Below, in pieces: positions 11,550-24,469 of a DNA stretch of 64,000 nt (position 1 is its first letter; each line of letters begins with the position of its first letter). A program made the position numbers and the translations under genes. Origin of the DNA: Areca catechu (Eukaryota; Streptophyta; Magnoliopsida; Arecales; Arecaceae); assembly GCA_021397845.1 (NCBI GenBank), contig JAHSVC010000043.1, positions 682,001-746,000 on the forward strand, given 5' to 3'. The notes beneath the pieces are model-generated. The model searched no databases. It was given only the letters and a program-made list of their open reading frames with translations, and was not told the origin of the DNA.

Positions 11550-12470
11550 AACAGGGAGAATGATCTCCTCTTTCATTGCTATTGATTCTCCATATTATCT
11601 CCACCATCTGATAATCCGGGAACAACTTTTGTTTCGACCATTTTGAATGGAGATAACTACCCTACTTGGAAAATGATGATGCAAAATGCCCTTAATGCCA
11701 AGAATAAAATAGGTTTATTGATGGGAGTATTTCCAAACCTAATACTCATTCATCTTATTTTGTAGCTTGGATAAAGTGTAACTCCATAGTTATATCATAG
11801 TTATTCAATGCCATTGTTAGAGATTTGTATGATAGTGTAGCATATGCTGACACTGCACGTTTCATTTGGATAGATTTAGAAGAAAGATTCCCACAAGGTA
11901 ATGCTCCAAGAGTATACCAGCTTATCATGATCTTCGTCTCACTATGTAAGAAGGGCTCTCAGTCACATCTTATTATTCAAAGCTTAAAGCCTTATGAGAT
12001 GAGTTGCACTTGTATGACACTATCTCTCTATGTACGTGTGGGGCTTGAAAGGCTTTCACTATAGCAAGAGAAATAGAAAAAATCTATCAGTTTCTTATAG
12101 GATAAAATTTAGTTTCAATACGGTACGATCATAAATCCTCAATAGTGATCTATTATCTTTTTTAAGTAAATTTTTTTTTATGATTTTATAAGAAGAAAAG
12201 CAGCAATCTATTACTGTCATGCGGCAGCCCAATCATGAGGCTACGACTACTTTTTCCATCACATGTGATGTTAACGTAATGATCATCATTGTCACAAACA
12301 TGGCCACACAAAGGAATATTGTTTTCAGTTTATTGGCTACCCACCAACATGGAGAACAAAAGAAAAAAATGGCTCAGCTCATACTGGAAGATAAGGATAG
12401 AATCAACGAAGCAAGCAACATCCTATAGTAGCGTCTGTTGTAGCTGTTTGTGAATCAAATAGTTCTTTAG
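11550..12470 (+). pseudogene. gag remnant (copia, UBN2-type)
   Basis: A frame from about 11,607 reads TTFVSTILNGDNYPTWKMMM, the conserved start of copia capsid. It continues to AYADTARFIWIDLEERFPQG near 11,845-11,905, then frames jump. A QPNHEATTTFSIT stretch near 12,225-12,265 corresponds to the end of capsid, before the zinc knuckle, which I cannot identify. Stops and shifts disrupt it throughout, so no capsid protein can be made. Confidence 0.65.
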
Positions 12471-12600
12471 AATAGGCCGTGTCATCTATTTCAAGTCTAA
12501 ATATGTAACAGAATACTCAATTGCTAATTTTTTTTAATGGTGTGCAATCCCCTTCTAGCCAAGCTTCACATGCTATGACTTCCACTCATGATCATCTTTC

Positions 12601-12651
12601 AGGTTAAACTACTTTTTTAACTACGTGGATTATGGATAGCGGAGCATTTGA
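12601..12651 (+). pseudogene. Protease, 5' fragment
   Basis: The sequence encodes TTWIMDSGA, the aspartic protease active-site region (D-S-G). The reading is cut just after it by the minus-strand complex. The rest of the protease resumes at about 24,470. Confidence 0.65.
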
Positions 12652-14927
12652 TAGTAAGGAAACCGTTCCCACGGTGAAGGGCGATACATGCATTTTAAAA
12701 CTTTTCTAAAAGCATGCAGCAGTGGAAAGTGATAAAACTATTTTATCTATAAATGTTAATCTAATTAACACAAGTCCCTACCAGGATCTAGATGCATTTG
12801 GAGTAATGTAAATATGAAATCATGTAATGATAATTATGTCTACATAATATAAAAACATACCTTAGTGATGTTCACTGAAGGTTGTAGCAAGATCCCTAGA
12901 TCTCAGTCGTGATCCCAGGGTGGCTCAAACCTGTAGAAGGGACTCCTGCTTTGCTAACAACACACGCATACTGCCTCTGCTGGTATCCACGTAGGGCTTG
13001 TCGTAGCTAAGTCGTAGAGGATATAAGACTACTAGATCCTTGCAGCCCTCTCCTCTTTCAGCAACTCGGGCTTACTTCAAAAGGTGTCCCGATTGACAGC
13101 TGGACCGGTCTCTAGCTTCTATCTTGTAAACTGACCTTTGTAAGATCTAGGACCTTCTTCCTCTCCTTCTTCTTATCTAAATAATCTCTCAATATTTGAA
13201 ACAAAGACTAAGAGAAGGAGAAGGAATGAATGGAAGGGAGAGGAAACCTTTGGTAGCAAAACACCCAAGTGGATATTCCCTTCTCCCCTTCTCTTCACTC
13301 ACCCAAGCACTCCCTCAATCAATCATGCTTTCATGCTTGCTTCAAGCTTGGCCGGCCACCATCCTCCCCCTCTCCTTATTTAGGCCATCATCCATTAATG
13401 CCATAAGACCATGTGTGCGAAAACATTTAAAGAGGAGAAGAAGATCTTCTCTCTTTTAATGCTTTCACACTTCCATGAAAACCTTCTTAAGCCACATGGA
13501 AGAGTTTCTTCTTCTTCTTCTCCACTCCCATTAATGAGGTCAATTCTCCATTCCATGTCACCTCCCTTTCTTATTATGACAAATTAATGAAGGGTTTACC
13601 AAGTCAAAAATGAGAGGAGACTAGTGTGAATACAAGACTTAAGAAAGTTCCAAGTCATAAATGAGAGGAGACTAAGTTTGCTTATGTCATTCCTCTTCAT
13701 TCATGCAAACATCATCGTATGTGGCGTGTTGAATCAAAGAGAGAGGGAGAGTGCCATGTGGCATGAGGAGAGAGAGTCCCAGTCCAACTGGGCTCTGACT
13801 CATGATCTAATTTCAAATTGATTTGACACTCAAATCAAAAGCTAGATTTAAATCCAATCGAACCTATTTCGAAAAGGCTATTGACCCAACATAATTTGGA
13901 TTAATTAAAATCAAATTAAATTTGATTTAATTTAATTAACAATTAATTCATAATTAATTAGGTCAAATATTAATTGTAATAATTATAATTAGGTCCAAAT
14001 TGATTTGCTGATTAGTTACTTAAGCCCCTAATATATGTGACCCCTCAGGTTTAAACACTAAGCCGGTAGCATGGGAACATTTCCAGTACTAGCCAAAGTC
14101 GCCATTTAACAATGACACCCGGCGTCCGGATAGGTTGAAAAATATAGAGCAACCTGAATTTATTAAATATGGAATAGCATTGAACTTATTCCTTGATCCT
14201 CCTGATGTTCCGGATGGCATAGGGTTAAACTGTCCAACCCTAATTAATCCATCTTAATATGTCTCAAATAAAGAATCATTGTAACCCTTTATAAGGAATG
14301 CCTTGGCCATGGTCTTTTTCAATTGAGTCATACTAAGCATTCAATCCAAATCATTTGGAGAGATCAATCCTATCTCGATCCTAGTATCGCTACACAAGTA
14401 CTTGATTATACCCAGTAACCTTCCGTCACCGAATTAGAAATCCGGGTAGTCTGGCACCTAAGCACAGTGAGTTGCTTGCAAGTTGCCATAGTAATCTCAA
14501 GTCAGAGAAATAATTCATGTCCACATTCTAATGAAAGACTTCTCTTCAGCAGAAAGAGAGTCCCGCATGAGAGTCATGTTCAGTGAAGTATCAAAACATA
14601 ACACTTGATGTCAACTAGCATCTCCATGCTACTTGGTTAAGAGGACAACCAACAGACATGACATCAATGACCTACTCTCGATACACCATCATCCTGAATA
14701 GTGTATCCTTTGGTTGAGAACCAGTTTATGAACTATACGATGTATCCTCTCTACATCGCATACAAGGTAGCTTAAAGGATATCATCACACAAGAGTTCAA
14801 TTAGGAAGATGATATGTGATGAACAACTAGAATAAACCTTTTATTCAATTCAATAATTCATACATATACATGAGTTGCACAATCATCTACAGCCTAGATG
14901 ATTGGCTTTGGGACATAATTTCCAACA
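12652..14927 (-). repeat. LTR A copy 1 (3' LTR of element X)
   Basis: About 2.3 kb. The minus-strand start is TGTTGGAAATTATGTCCC at 14,927, preceded by a polypurine-like AAGTGCGAG. The segment 13,478-14,927 matches 23,011-24,461 closely. It includes ATTAATGAGGTCAATTC, a CAAATTGATTTGACACTC block, and an AT-rich stretch. The outer end (plus-strand left) is placed only approximately, at the break in the host protease. Frames at about 13,196-13,459 are not genes. Confidence 0.65.
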
Positions 14928-14939
14928 ACTCGCACTTGG

Positions 14940-16100
14940 ACTAAAGCCAATCAAAACAGAATCTAATTTCCATCTTCCATTTACAGTCATCAAACTCTTG
15001 AATTCTAATAGCTTTAGTGAAGGGGTCGGCCAAGTTTTCCTTTCCATCAATCTTTAGAAGCTCGATGTCACCTCATTCAATGATCTCCATAAATAAACCA
15101 TTGGTCCTTAGTATTTCTCAATACTTAAGGATGCTCTTAGCAACTTTCTAATAAGCTTCACCTAGATCAGACTGGTATCTGCTCACTACCCCTTGTGAGT
15201 ATGCCACGTCTGGTCTAGTACATAGCATAACATACATAATAGAACCTGCTGTCGAAGCATATTGAATCTTACTCATATGCTCTCTTTCCTCAGGTGTTGT
15301 CGCATAATCCTTCTTGGAAGAGTAATTCCATGACTTATTAGAAGATAGCCCCTTTTAAAATTTATCATGCTAAACCACTTCAACATAGTGTCTATGTACA
15401 TGATTGGGACAGTCCTAGAAGCCTCTTAGATCTATCTCTATAGATCTTCATACCCAGTATGAATGAGGCTTCACCTAAGTCTTTCATAGAGAATTGAGAT
15501 GAAAGCCAGACCTTTAGTTCTTGTAATGCTGGAATGTCATTTCCGATTAGGAGAATGTCATCCACATACAAAACAAGAAATATAACTACATAACCATTTG
15601 TCCATTTATATGTACAAGGTTCCTCTCCGTTCCTAACGAAGCCATACGTCTTGATACATTTATCAAAGCGCATGTTCCAACTCCGAGAAGCCTACTTGAG
15701 TTCATAGATAGACCTCTGAAGCTTGCATACTTTAGACTCATCTATGGATATGAACCATTCAGGCTGCATCATATACACCTCCTTTTCCAGCTCACCATTT
15801 AGAAAAGTTGTTCGGAAATTCATTTGCCATATTTCATAGTCTAAATGTGCTGCCAAAGCAAGCATAATCCGAATGGACTTGAACATTGCCACAAGAAAAA
15901 ATATCTCGTCATAGTCAATACCATAACGCTGACGATACCCCATTGCAACCAGATAGGCTTTATAGGTCTCTACCTACCCATTTGCGCCCTGCTTCTTCTT
16001 GAAGATCCATTTGCACCCAATGGATTTTATCCCTTCAGGTGGATCAACCAATGTCCATACATTGTTGATTTTCATGGACTCCATTTCGGATTTCATGGCT
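14940..16100 (-). pseudogene. Reverse transcriptase and partial RNase H, element X
   Basis: Two minus-strand frames carry copia RT. 15,943-15,692 has YGIDYDEIFF and the WQMNFRTTFLNGELEKEVYM block, where D-V-x-T-A-F-L-N-G has drifted. 15,673-15,392 has the active-site YVDDILLIGND and KDLGEASFILGMKIYRDRS. A stop separates them. Downstream (to 14,940) RNase H is largely missing: compared with fragment Y, roughly 330 bases between positions equivalent to 21,560 and 21,912 are absent near 15,086. The active-site YVDD is intact, but the gene is dead. Confidence 0.75.
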
Positions 16101-16389
16101 CCCAACCATGACTCAGAATCAGACCTTATCATTGCATCCATATAGGTGATTGGATCCTCGTTATTCTCATCGAGTTCAACAAGATCATCATCCTAGACCA
16201 AGAAACCGTAGTATCTGTCCGGTTAACATGGTACTCTACCAGATATCCTTAATGGATGCACTATGAGCTCTGGATCTGATCTAATCAAATCCGATTCTAT
16301 AGTGGTCTTAGAGTGAGAAGGTTCTTCTATTGTTGAACTTCCCCAAGTTCAACCTCAGCAGCTTGAGTGCCTTCATCAAGGTACTCCCT

Positions 16390-17090
16390 TTCTAAAAAGT
16401 TGCCCTAAGACTGATGAACAACTTTTGTTCCTCAGGTAGATAGAAATAATATCCTTTGGATTCTTTAGGATACCCAATAAAAAGATACCTATCAGACTTA
16501 AGTCCTAGTTTATTTGTCCCCAAACGTCTGACATAAGCTGGACACCCCCCAAACTCGAAAGTAAGAGAGAGTCGGCTTCCATCCAGTCCATATCTTATAT
16601 GGTGTTTTTTAACGGACTTACTTGGAACCCTATTCAGAAGGTTGACTCTGACTCTAGAACAAATCCCCAAAAAGATTTAGGCATACTAGCTAAGTCCATC
16701 ATGGATCAAACCATGTCCAACATAGTTCGATTCCTCTTTTCAGACACACCATTTAACTTAGGCATCCCCGAAGGAGTCCATTGAGAGAGAATCTCATTCT
16801 CCTCAAGATAAGTCAGAAACTCACTGGAAAGATATTCACCATCTCGATTTGATCGAAAGGTTTTAATAAACTTTCCAGTTTGTTTTTCAACTTCATTATG
16901 GTAATGTTTGAACATTTCAAATGCATCAAATTTATGTCTCATGAGGTAGACATAACCGTATCTCAAAAGATTGCCTATAAACGTAATGAAATAACTATAT
17001 CCACCTCTTACACTGATATTCATAGGTCCATATACATTAGTATGTACGAGACTTGGAATATCACTGGCCCTTTCAACCCTTTCCAGTAAA
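16390..17090 (-). pseudogene. Integrase, element X
   Basis: The 17,023-16,706 frame encodes the copia core: RGGYSYFITFIGNL, YGYVYLMRHK, the second-Asp region RSNRDGEYLSSEF, and NGVSEKRNRTMLDMV with the catalytic Glu (R-R-N-R-T motif as EKRNRT). The 16,670-16,392 frame continues with LLNRVPSKSVKK and LFIGYPKESKGYYFY, the C-terminal part. A frameshift lies between them. Confidence 0.75.
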
Positions 17091-17399
17091 AGGTGACTTG
17101 GTCATTTTTTCAAGAAGACAAGATTCACAAGTCATCAAGGACTCACTCTCAATGAGATCCAGGAGACCTTCTCACACCAACTTATTTATCCTCTTCTTGT
17201 TTATATGACCTAGCCTACTGTGCCAGAGATAATATCACTGACCTTATGTATCCTAGGGCATTTATTAGTAGTGTACATTACAGTAACAGGCTGTGACAGT
17301 ATATATATGCCATTCTTCAATTGTCCATTCATCATATTAAACTATTCAAAGTGATGTAGCAAATATCTTTCTTTATTGATAATTCATAACCATCATTGG

Positions 17400-17672
17400 T
17401 CAAAAGCCTATAGAAATGATATTTACTAAAAAAGAAGGACAAAAATGACATTCATTTAGAATGACAATACAATATTTGAAATTCAAAGAAATAATTCCCA
17501 ACATCAGAACTGGAGCTTGACTTCCGTTCCCAATGTTCAAAAACCTTTCACCGGTTCCGAATCTCCTACTAACTTGATGTCCCTGCAAAGAGTTACAAAT
17601 GTGGTAAGGACTTTCAGTATCCAATACCCAGCTAGTAATATCATAAACAGCAAAACTACAAGGATTTATCAT
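17400..17672 (-). pseudogene. Protease region, element X
   Basis: Encodes SWVLDTESPYHICNSLQG, aligning with the copia protease motif W-x-x-D-T/S-G. The glycine after the active-site Asp-Thr is replaced by Glu, which should abolish activity. It continues with RRFGTGERFLNIGNG, usual for this region, then runs into stops. It lies between gag and integrase as expected. Confidence 0.65.
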
Positions 17673-17699
17673 ATAAATACCTTGACTAGCAACACCTTG

Positions 17700-18651
17700 C
17701 TACTTTCCCTTCCTTTGCTTGTTCAGGTCCAGAGTTGCAAGGTAAGCAGAACAGTTCCGCTTCCAGTGACCTGGTTTCTTATAGAAGAAGCACTCTGCCT
17801 TACTCTTGTCAGCCTTTATCCTCCTAGTCTGACTTGTCATAGTACGTAGCACCTTCTTATTCTTTTTCTTCTTTCTCTTTTCCAAAGGGACGACATCCTG
17901 CTCCAGAACCTCCCACTAGATTTACTAACCCCTTGTTAAGGTTATGGTCTCTCTCATAAGTCTACAGTAACCCTAACATCTCATGATAGTTTACTACAGG
18001 CCTATTCATTCTAAAATTATTAAGAAACCTGATAGGAAGGGGGCAGAGAATTCATAATCGTGTCCTTGTCGAGTTGCTCATGCAAAGGACATTCGAGTTT
18101 GCCCAAATGCTCAAATAACTCAATCATGTACATTACATGATTAGTCACCGAAGCTTTGTCATGCATAAGCATGTTATAGATGGCAAAAGAGATATGGTAT
18201 CTCTCAGTATCATCTAGAGTGCCAAAAGATTCCTTTAACTTTTGAAGAATCTCTTCTTGCTGGGTCTCCTCGAACTTGCGACTAAATTCGTCATTCATCG
18301 CAGCCAACATTATGCAACGCACCGTGGTGCGGTCAAAGATCCACTTCTGGTAAGTGTCCATGATAGTGCCACAAGTATTGGGGCTAGGATCTCAGCTACC
18401 GAATCCGTTATTACATAGAGGATCCGTTCGTGCTCCAGGACTATCCAGAGTTTTCGATACCAGCTATCGAAGTTGGGTCCAGAAAGTTTGTCATTATCTA
18501 ATAATGACTGTAGCGACAAAGTGGTCGATATAATCTGAAAATGGAGAATAATACCTATCATATATAAATTATTTAAAATTTCTAAAGACATGGACTTTAA
18601 TCTAAAGGTTTCTCCCACTATTTTATTTAGACTGGTAGCCTCTACATTCAA
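17700..18651 (-). pseudogene. gag, element X
   Basis: Two overlapping minus-strand frames (18,651-18,310 and 18,361-18,020) encode copia capsid: LSGPNFDSWYRKLWIVLEHE, then DDTERYHISFAIYNMLMHD and LFEHLGKLECPLHEQLDKD. A frameshift separates them. A basic stretch follows (17,885-17,700), with the nucleocapsid knuckle CFFYKKPGHWKRNC. In the CX2CX4HX4C pattern the second Cys is Tyr, so zinc binding is probably lost. Gag directly adjoins LTR B, not LTR A. Confidence 0.75.
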
Positions 18652-18699
18652 ATCCGAAGAATAGCATTTATCCTTTAGCGGGTACTAGTGAAGAAAAAC

Positions 18700-21408
18700 C
18701 TGGTGCAGCAGAAGCCTATCCTAGGCATGCAGCACTAGGGAGTAGGTATTGCATAATTAAAAATTTTAAACATGCAGCGGAAAGTACCTACTCATGCATA
18801 GAATCTAACATAACATGAAGTATGTAACAATTACAAGAGGCATGTATAGGCAATTGCAATAAATATAAACAGTATGATAAAATCTAGATCTAAGCATGCA
18901 TGATAACAAAAAAAAATCATACCTGACCGAAGCCGAAAACCTCAGTCTTCAGATCAGATTAGCAGCAACCAGTTGAACTCTTTCAACAGCAAATAAAATC
19001 TGCAATAGTAAAATAAGATCTGCAACGACAGCATAAGAATCGATCCGACCTCTCGAGATGTCCACGCGTCCACCCTCTAGAGTATCCATGCACGAGCTCT
19101 CGCTGATCCGACTCCCGGATGGATGCTAGTCCATCAAAAATCCAAAACTGGTCATGAACAGGTGGAATAGTGAATATCAATAATCCCCACTGAAGGTCTT
19201 CTCCAAGACCGCCCAAAATCCACCTAAAGCACACAAATTGGAAATTTATTCCTGCTGGAATAAACCTGGGAAAAATGCTGGAATAGCCGGGATAACAGGA
19301 ATAAAGTTATTCCTGTCATATTCTCCAAAAATCCCCTGTTTCTTCTCATTTTCTTATTCTTCTTCCACGCTGATCGCACGCCCTGTTCCTCCCCTCATCT
19401 GGCAACCCCTAGAACATCGAATGGAGGTGGAGAAGGGAACCAAAAGCTTGCTGCTCTTGTACTCTCTCTGTATTTCTTCCTCTCTTCTCACCACATCTCA
19501 CGGCCTGCAGCTCATCGTCATACAACCTGCTGCGAATAACCCCACCGTACGGCTGCAACCTGTTCCAATCTCTTCCTTGGACGAACTCCTGCTGCTGGAA
19601 GAAATCTGGGACCAAGAGGAGAACATGGTGAAGCCCTCTCTCTTGCTCACGCCCTGCTTCTGTTTTGCTTTTTCCTTGCACACCTCCTTCACGGCTGCAA
19701 CCTTGTTCCACTTCTCTTTTGTTGCTTCTCTGCTATATTTGTCGATCAACCAACAGCAGGAATTTATAGGCAGAGTTGAGAGAATCGTGCGGGAGAAGAA
19801 CAAGGCCGAGAGAGGCGTCGCGGGAGAGAATCTGGGCTGAGAGACGTCGCGGGAGAGAAACACAAGGGAAGTCTCATCCGATCGCTGCTGCTGCTGCTGG
19901 GATAGAACAAGGAGACTCGCGGGAGGAAAACACCGTGAGAAGATTTGTGAGAGGGCCAAGAGGAGAAAGAGGCGTGCTGGTCTTCGACCGAGGGGAGGCA
20001 GACGCGTGCGGGAGAGAAATCACCGCGAGATCCATTCGTTCGGTGTAACAGGGGAAGGAAGAGTTTACGTTGTTTCATGTCACCGTGTAGAACAATTCGT
20101 GGGAGAAGAAAACCGGTTCTTGCTTAAACCGGTCCAAACTAAATTTAAAGCCGGTTCAATCAAAAATCCTGGTTCAAGCTATTCCAAATAAAATCCGGTT
20201 TATCAAACCAAGTTCAAAACTTGTTTAATAAAACCCGGTCCAAGCCAAGTTAAAATCTGGTTCGACAAACCAAATAAAACTTGGTTCACCAATTTCAAAA
20301 ATTGGTTTAATAAAATCCCAGTCCGACTAAACCCAATAAATAAAACGGGTGCAGTCCTAGTCATCCAGGAACAATTCCTGGTTGACCCAAATTAATCCTG
20401 GTCGATCCAAATCGTACCAGAAAAATCTAATGTGTACTCAATCAGTCCGTTTGACGTAAATACCGAAACGATTCCCAATCGTTAATCGATTCCTCGATTA
20501 GAAAGAAATCCTCGATGGCGTGTGATCTCATAGGCTCGAACATAAACGGTAGCACTGGAATATTTCTAATACCAGCACAAGATATCATCTAGCAATGGGT
20601 CCCGACGTCCCAATAGGCCGAAGATGCGAGAGCAATCTATCGAACCTCTGACATATGGTTACCGTATAATTCATCCTTTTGACATCTAATGCTCAGGATG
20701 ACCTAGGGTTAGACTGCCAACCCTGACTGAGTCAATCCACTACATGTCTCAACCTCGCAAGTCTAGTGACTCCTCACTGGGACTACATTGGCCAAGGATT
20801 TGCTAAATTGAGACACTGCGAGACATTCAATCCAAACAATTTGGACAGGTCAATTCCATCTTGGTCCACCACTGCTCCACAGGTACTTGCCTGTACCCAG
20901 AAACCTTCCGTCACCGGATTAGAAATATGGGTAGTCCGATACCAAAGCACAGGGAGTTGCTTGCAAGCTACCATGATGACCTCAGGTCGGAGGGACACAT
21001 ATACCCATATCCAATCGCGAGCAATCTTTTGGCAGAAAGGAGCTCCACGGAGTCACGTTCAATGAGATGTCACACATCTCACTTGCAGATCACATCAGTG
21101 TCACCACACTCCTTTGGTCAAGAGGACAACTAAACGATATGAACCACAATAACCTATACTTGATACATTGCCGTCCTGTAATATGTATCCTTTAGTTGCG
21201 AACCTTTTAAAGGACCACTCGATATATCCTCTCTATATCAAAGTCAGTGCAGTCCTAAGGACTTCATCACATAAATTGAGTTCAATACAGGGAAATGAAT
21301 GATGTGATGAGCTGCCAAAATAATGTTTTATAATTCATATACAGATTATAATACTGAGCACAACCGCTTACAACCTAGGCGATTGGCTTTGGGACACAAT
21401 TTCCAACA
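18700..21408 (-). repeat. LTR B (second, related subfamily)
   Basis: About 2.7 kb. The minus-strand start is TGTTGGAAATTGTGTCCC at 21,408, with a polypurine tract (AAGTGGGAG) outside it. Several blocks are homologous to but clearly diverged from LTR A, for example the CATCTAGCAATGGGTCCCGA and CCTTCCGTCACCG regions. An insertion-like GC-rich part at 19.3-20.1 kb explains the extra length and the long shadow frames there, including the 200-codon one at 19,238-19,840. The far end near 18,700-18,735 is approximate. Confidence 0.6.
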
Positions 21409-21419
21409 ACTCCCACTTG

Positions 21420-23010
21420 TACTAAAGCCAATCAGAACAGTATCTAATACCCATTTTCCTTTGTCGAACTCTTTGATTCCAAGGGCTTTAGTGAAGGGTC
21501 GGCCAGACTTTCCTTTCCATCGATCTTCATAAGATTGATGTCGCCTCGTTCCACGATCTCTCACACGAGGTGATAGCATCGCAGAATATGATTAGTGTGG
21601 TGATATGACTTTGGCTCCTTAGCTTGAACAATGGCTCATATGCTGTCACAAATACACAAGAACAGGACCATCTAGGGAAGGTGCCACCCCTAGCTATCCA
21701 AGGAATTTCCGCAATCACACAACTTTCTTTTCCAAATCTGATGCTGCAAAGTACTCTGCTTCGCTTACCGAGTCTGCAACAGCTACCTGCTTGGAACTCT
21801 TCCAGCAGATCGCTCCTCCATTCAGGGTAAACACAAACCCTGACACACTCTTGCTATCATCTCTGTCAGACTGGAAACTGGAGCAAGTATACCCCACATG
21901 TTTGAAGTCAGGTCTCCATAAATCAGCCATTGGTCCTTTAGTATTTCTCAAATACTTCAGGATAGTCTTAACCACCTTCCAATGCACCTCACCTGGGTCA
22001 GACTGGTATCTGCTCACTACTCCTAGTGAGTATGCCATGTCTGGTCTAGTACATGTCATAGCATACATGATAGAGTCCACTGCCGAAGCATAAGGAACTC
22101 TATTCATGCATTCTCTTTTCTTAGGAGTTGTACACAATCCTTCTTGGAAAAAGTGATTCGAAATCCTATCAGGAGATAGACTTTCTAGGAATTTTCATGC
22201 TGAACTGTTTCAGCACGGTATCATTGTACATAGACTGGGATAATCCCAGAAGCATTTTAGATCTATCTCTATAGATCTTCATACCCAGTATGTAAGAAGC
22301 TTCATCCAAGTTCTATGAAGAACTGAGATGACAACCAGACCTTTATTCCTTGCAATGCTGTGATGTCATTCCGGATTAAGAGAATGTCATCAACATACAG
22401 TACTAGGAATACAATCACAGAACCATTAACCCACTTATAGATATAGTGTTCCTCTGCATTCATAACGAAGCCATACGATTTGATACACCTATCAAATCAC
22501 ATGTTCCAACTTCGAAATGCTTGCATGAATCCATAAATGGACCTATGCAATTTACACACGTTTGACTTGTCTATGGATGTGAACCCTTCAGGCTGTATCA
22601 TATACACCTTCTCATCCAGCTCCCCATTTAGGAAAACTGTTCGGACATCCATTTGTCAGATCTCATAGTCAAAATGTGCTGACAAGCAAGCATGATCCGA
22701 ATGGACTTGAGTATTGCCACAGGAAAGAATGTCTCGTCATAATCGATACCATATCGCTGACGATACCCCTTGGCAATTAGACGGGCTTTACAGGTCTCCA
22801 CCTACCCATCTGCATCCACTTAGACCCGATGGGTTTTATCCCCTCAGGTGGATCAACCAATGTCCAACATTGTTGATGTCCATGGACTCCATATCGGATC
22901 GCATGGCTCCAAGCCATGCCTCAGAGTCAGATCTTTGTAGTGCATCAATATATAGATGATCGGATCCTCATTGTTCTGCTCGAGCTCAATAGGATCACCG
23001 TTCCGGACCT
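21420..23010 (-). pseudogene. RT-RNase H fragment Y
   Basis: A minus-strand copia pol fragment parallel to 14,940-16,200 of element X but clearly diverged. The frame 22,137-21,715 is an open RNase H region: a TRPDMAYSLGVVSRYQSDPG connection, then KSVSGFVFTLNGGAICWKSS and DSVSEAEYFAAS. The first catalytic Asp position of RNase H (usually Y-T/A-D-S/A) reads YTCS, so activity is lost. The RT upstream is broken. At its far end (about 23,010) it is fused to truncated LTR A at a short shared AAACCGT/CTTAAGCC stretch. Confidence 0.7.
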
Positions 23011-24461
23011 AAAACCGTCTTAAGCCTTTTCACATGGAAGAGTTTCTTCCTTCTTCTCCACTCCCATTAATGAGGTCAATTCCCCATTCCAAGTCACCAC
23101 CCTTTCTTATTATAACAAATTAATGAAGGGTTTACCAAGTCAAAAATGGGAGGAGACTAGTATGAACACAAGACTTAAGAAAGTTCCAAGTCATATATGA
23201 GAGGAGACTAAGTTTGCTTATGTCATTCCTCTACATTCATGCAAACATCATCGCATATGGTGTGTGGAATCAAGGAGAGAGGGAGAGTGCCATGTGGCAT
23301 GAGGAGAAAGAGTCCCAGTCCAACTGGGCTCTGACTCATGGTCTAATTCCAAATTGATTTGACACTCAAATCAAAATACATATTTAAATCCAATCAAACC
23401 TATTTCGAAAAGGCTGTTGACCCAACATAATTTGGATTATTAAAATCAAATTAAATTTGATTTAATTTAATTAACAATTAATCTATAATTAATTAGGTCA
23501 AATTATAATTGTAATAATTATAATTAGGTCCAAATCGATTTGCTGATTAGTTACTCAAGCCTCTAATGTGTGTGATCCCTCATGTTCAAACACTAGGCCG
23601 GTAGCATGGGAACATTTTCAGTACCAGCCAAAGTCGCTATCTAGCAATGACACCCGGGTCCGGATAAGTTGAAAAATTGTAGAGCAACCTGAACTTATCG
23701 AATATGGAATAGCACTGAACTTATTCCTTGATCCTCCTGATGCTCCAAATGGCATAGGGTTAAACTGCCCAACCCTAATTAATCCATCTCAATATATCTC
23801 AAACAAAAAATCTTTGTAACCCTTTACATGGAATGCCCTGGCCAAAGTCTTTCTTAATTGAGGCATACTAAGCATTCAATCCAAACCATTTGGAGAGATC
23901 AATCCTATCTCGATCCTACTACCGCTACACAAGTACTTGACTGTACCTAGTAACCTTTCATCACTGGAATAGAAATCCGGGTAGTCCGGCACCTAAGCAC
24001 AGTGAGTTGCTTGCATGCTGCCATAGTGATCTCAAGTTAGAGAAATAATTCATGTCCACATTTTAATGCAAGACTCCTCTCGACAGAAAGAGAGTCCCGT
24101 ATGAGAGTCATGTTCAGTGAAGTGTCAAAACATAACACCTGACGTCATACTAGCATCTCCATGTTACTTGGTTAAGAGGATAACCAATAGACATGACATC
24201 AACGACCTATTCTCGATACACAATCATCCTGAACAGCATATCCTTTGGTCGTGTACCAGTTTATGAACTATACGATGTATCCTCTCTACATCGTATACAA
24301 GGTAGCTTAAAGGACATCATCACACAAGAGTTCAATTAAGAAGATATATGTGATGAACAACTAGAATAAACCTTTTATTCAATTCAATAATTCATACATA
24401 TACATGAGTTGCACAACCATCTACAGCCTAGATGATTGGCTTTGGGACATAATTCCCAACA
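23011..24461 (-). repeat. LTR A copy 2 (truncated 5' LTR)
   Basis: Matches 13,478-14,927 of copy 1 closely (two differences in the last 68 bases). The minus-strand start is TGTTGGGAATTATGTCCC at 24,461. The distal roughly 830 bases of the LTR, plus any primer site and gag, are missing, replaced by fragment Y. Confidence 0.75.
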
Positions 24462-24469
24462 TTAAAATA

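Larger units (their letters stand above)
12652..24461 (-). mobile_element. Angela/BARE-like copia complex nested in the protease
   Basis: In minus-strand order: LTR A copy 2 (24,461-23,011, truncated), pol fragment Y (23,010-21,420), LTR B (21,408-18,700), gag and pol of element X (18,651-14,940), and LTR A copy 1 (14,927-12,652). LTRs begin TGTTGGAAATT(A/G)TGTCCC, like the wheat/barley Angela/BARE group. LTR A copies are close to each other. LTR B, and pol Y against pol X, are clearly more diverged. The complex is therefore not a simple element: two related subfamilies have been joined by insertion, recombination or deletion. I could not find a matching target duplication at its outer ends. 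Confidence 0.65.

Noticed and set aside
19238..19840. 200-codon plus-strand frame.
   Set aside because: It lies inside LTR B, has no recognisable domain, and overlaps equally open minus-strand frames.
12640..24466. A GCATT/ACATT pair as target duplication of the Angela-like complex.
   Set aside because: Matching it would require an LTR not ending in CA, and only four of five bases agree. I leave the duplication undetermined.
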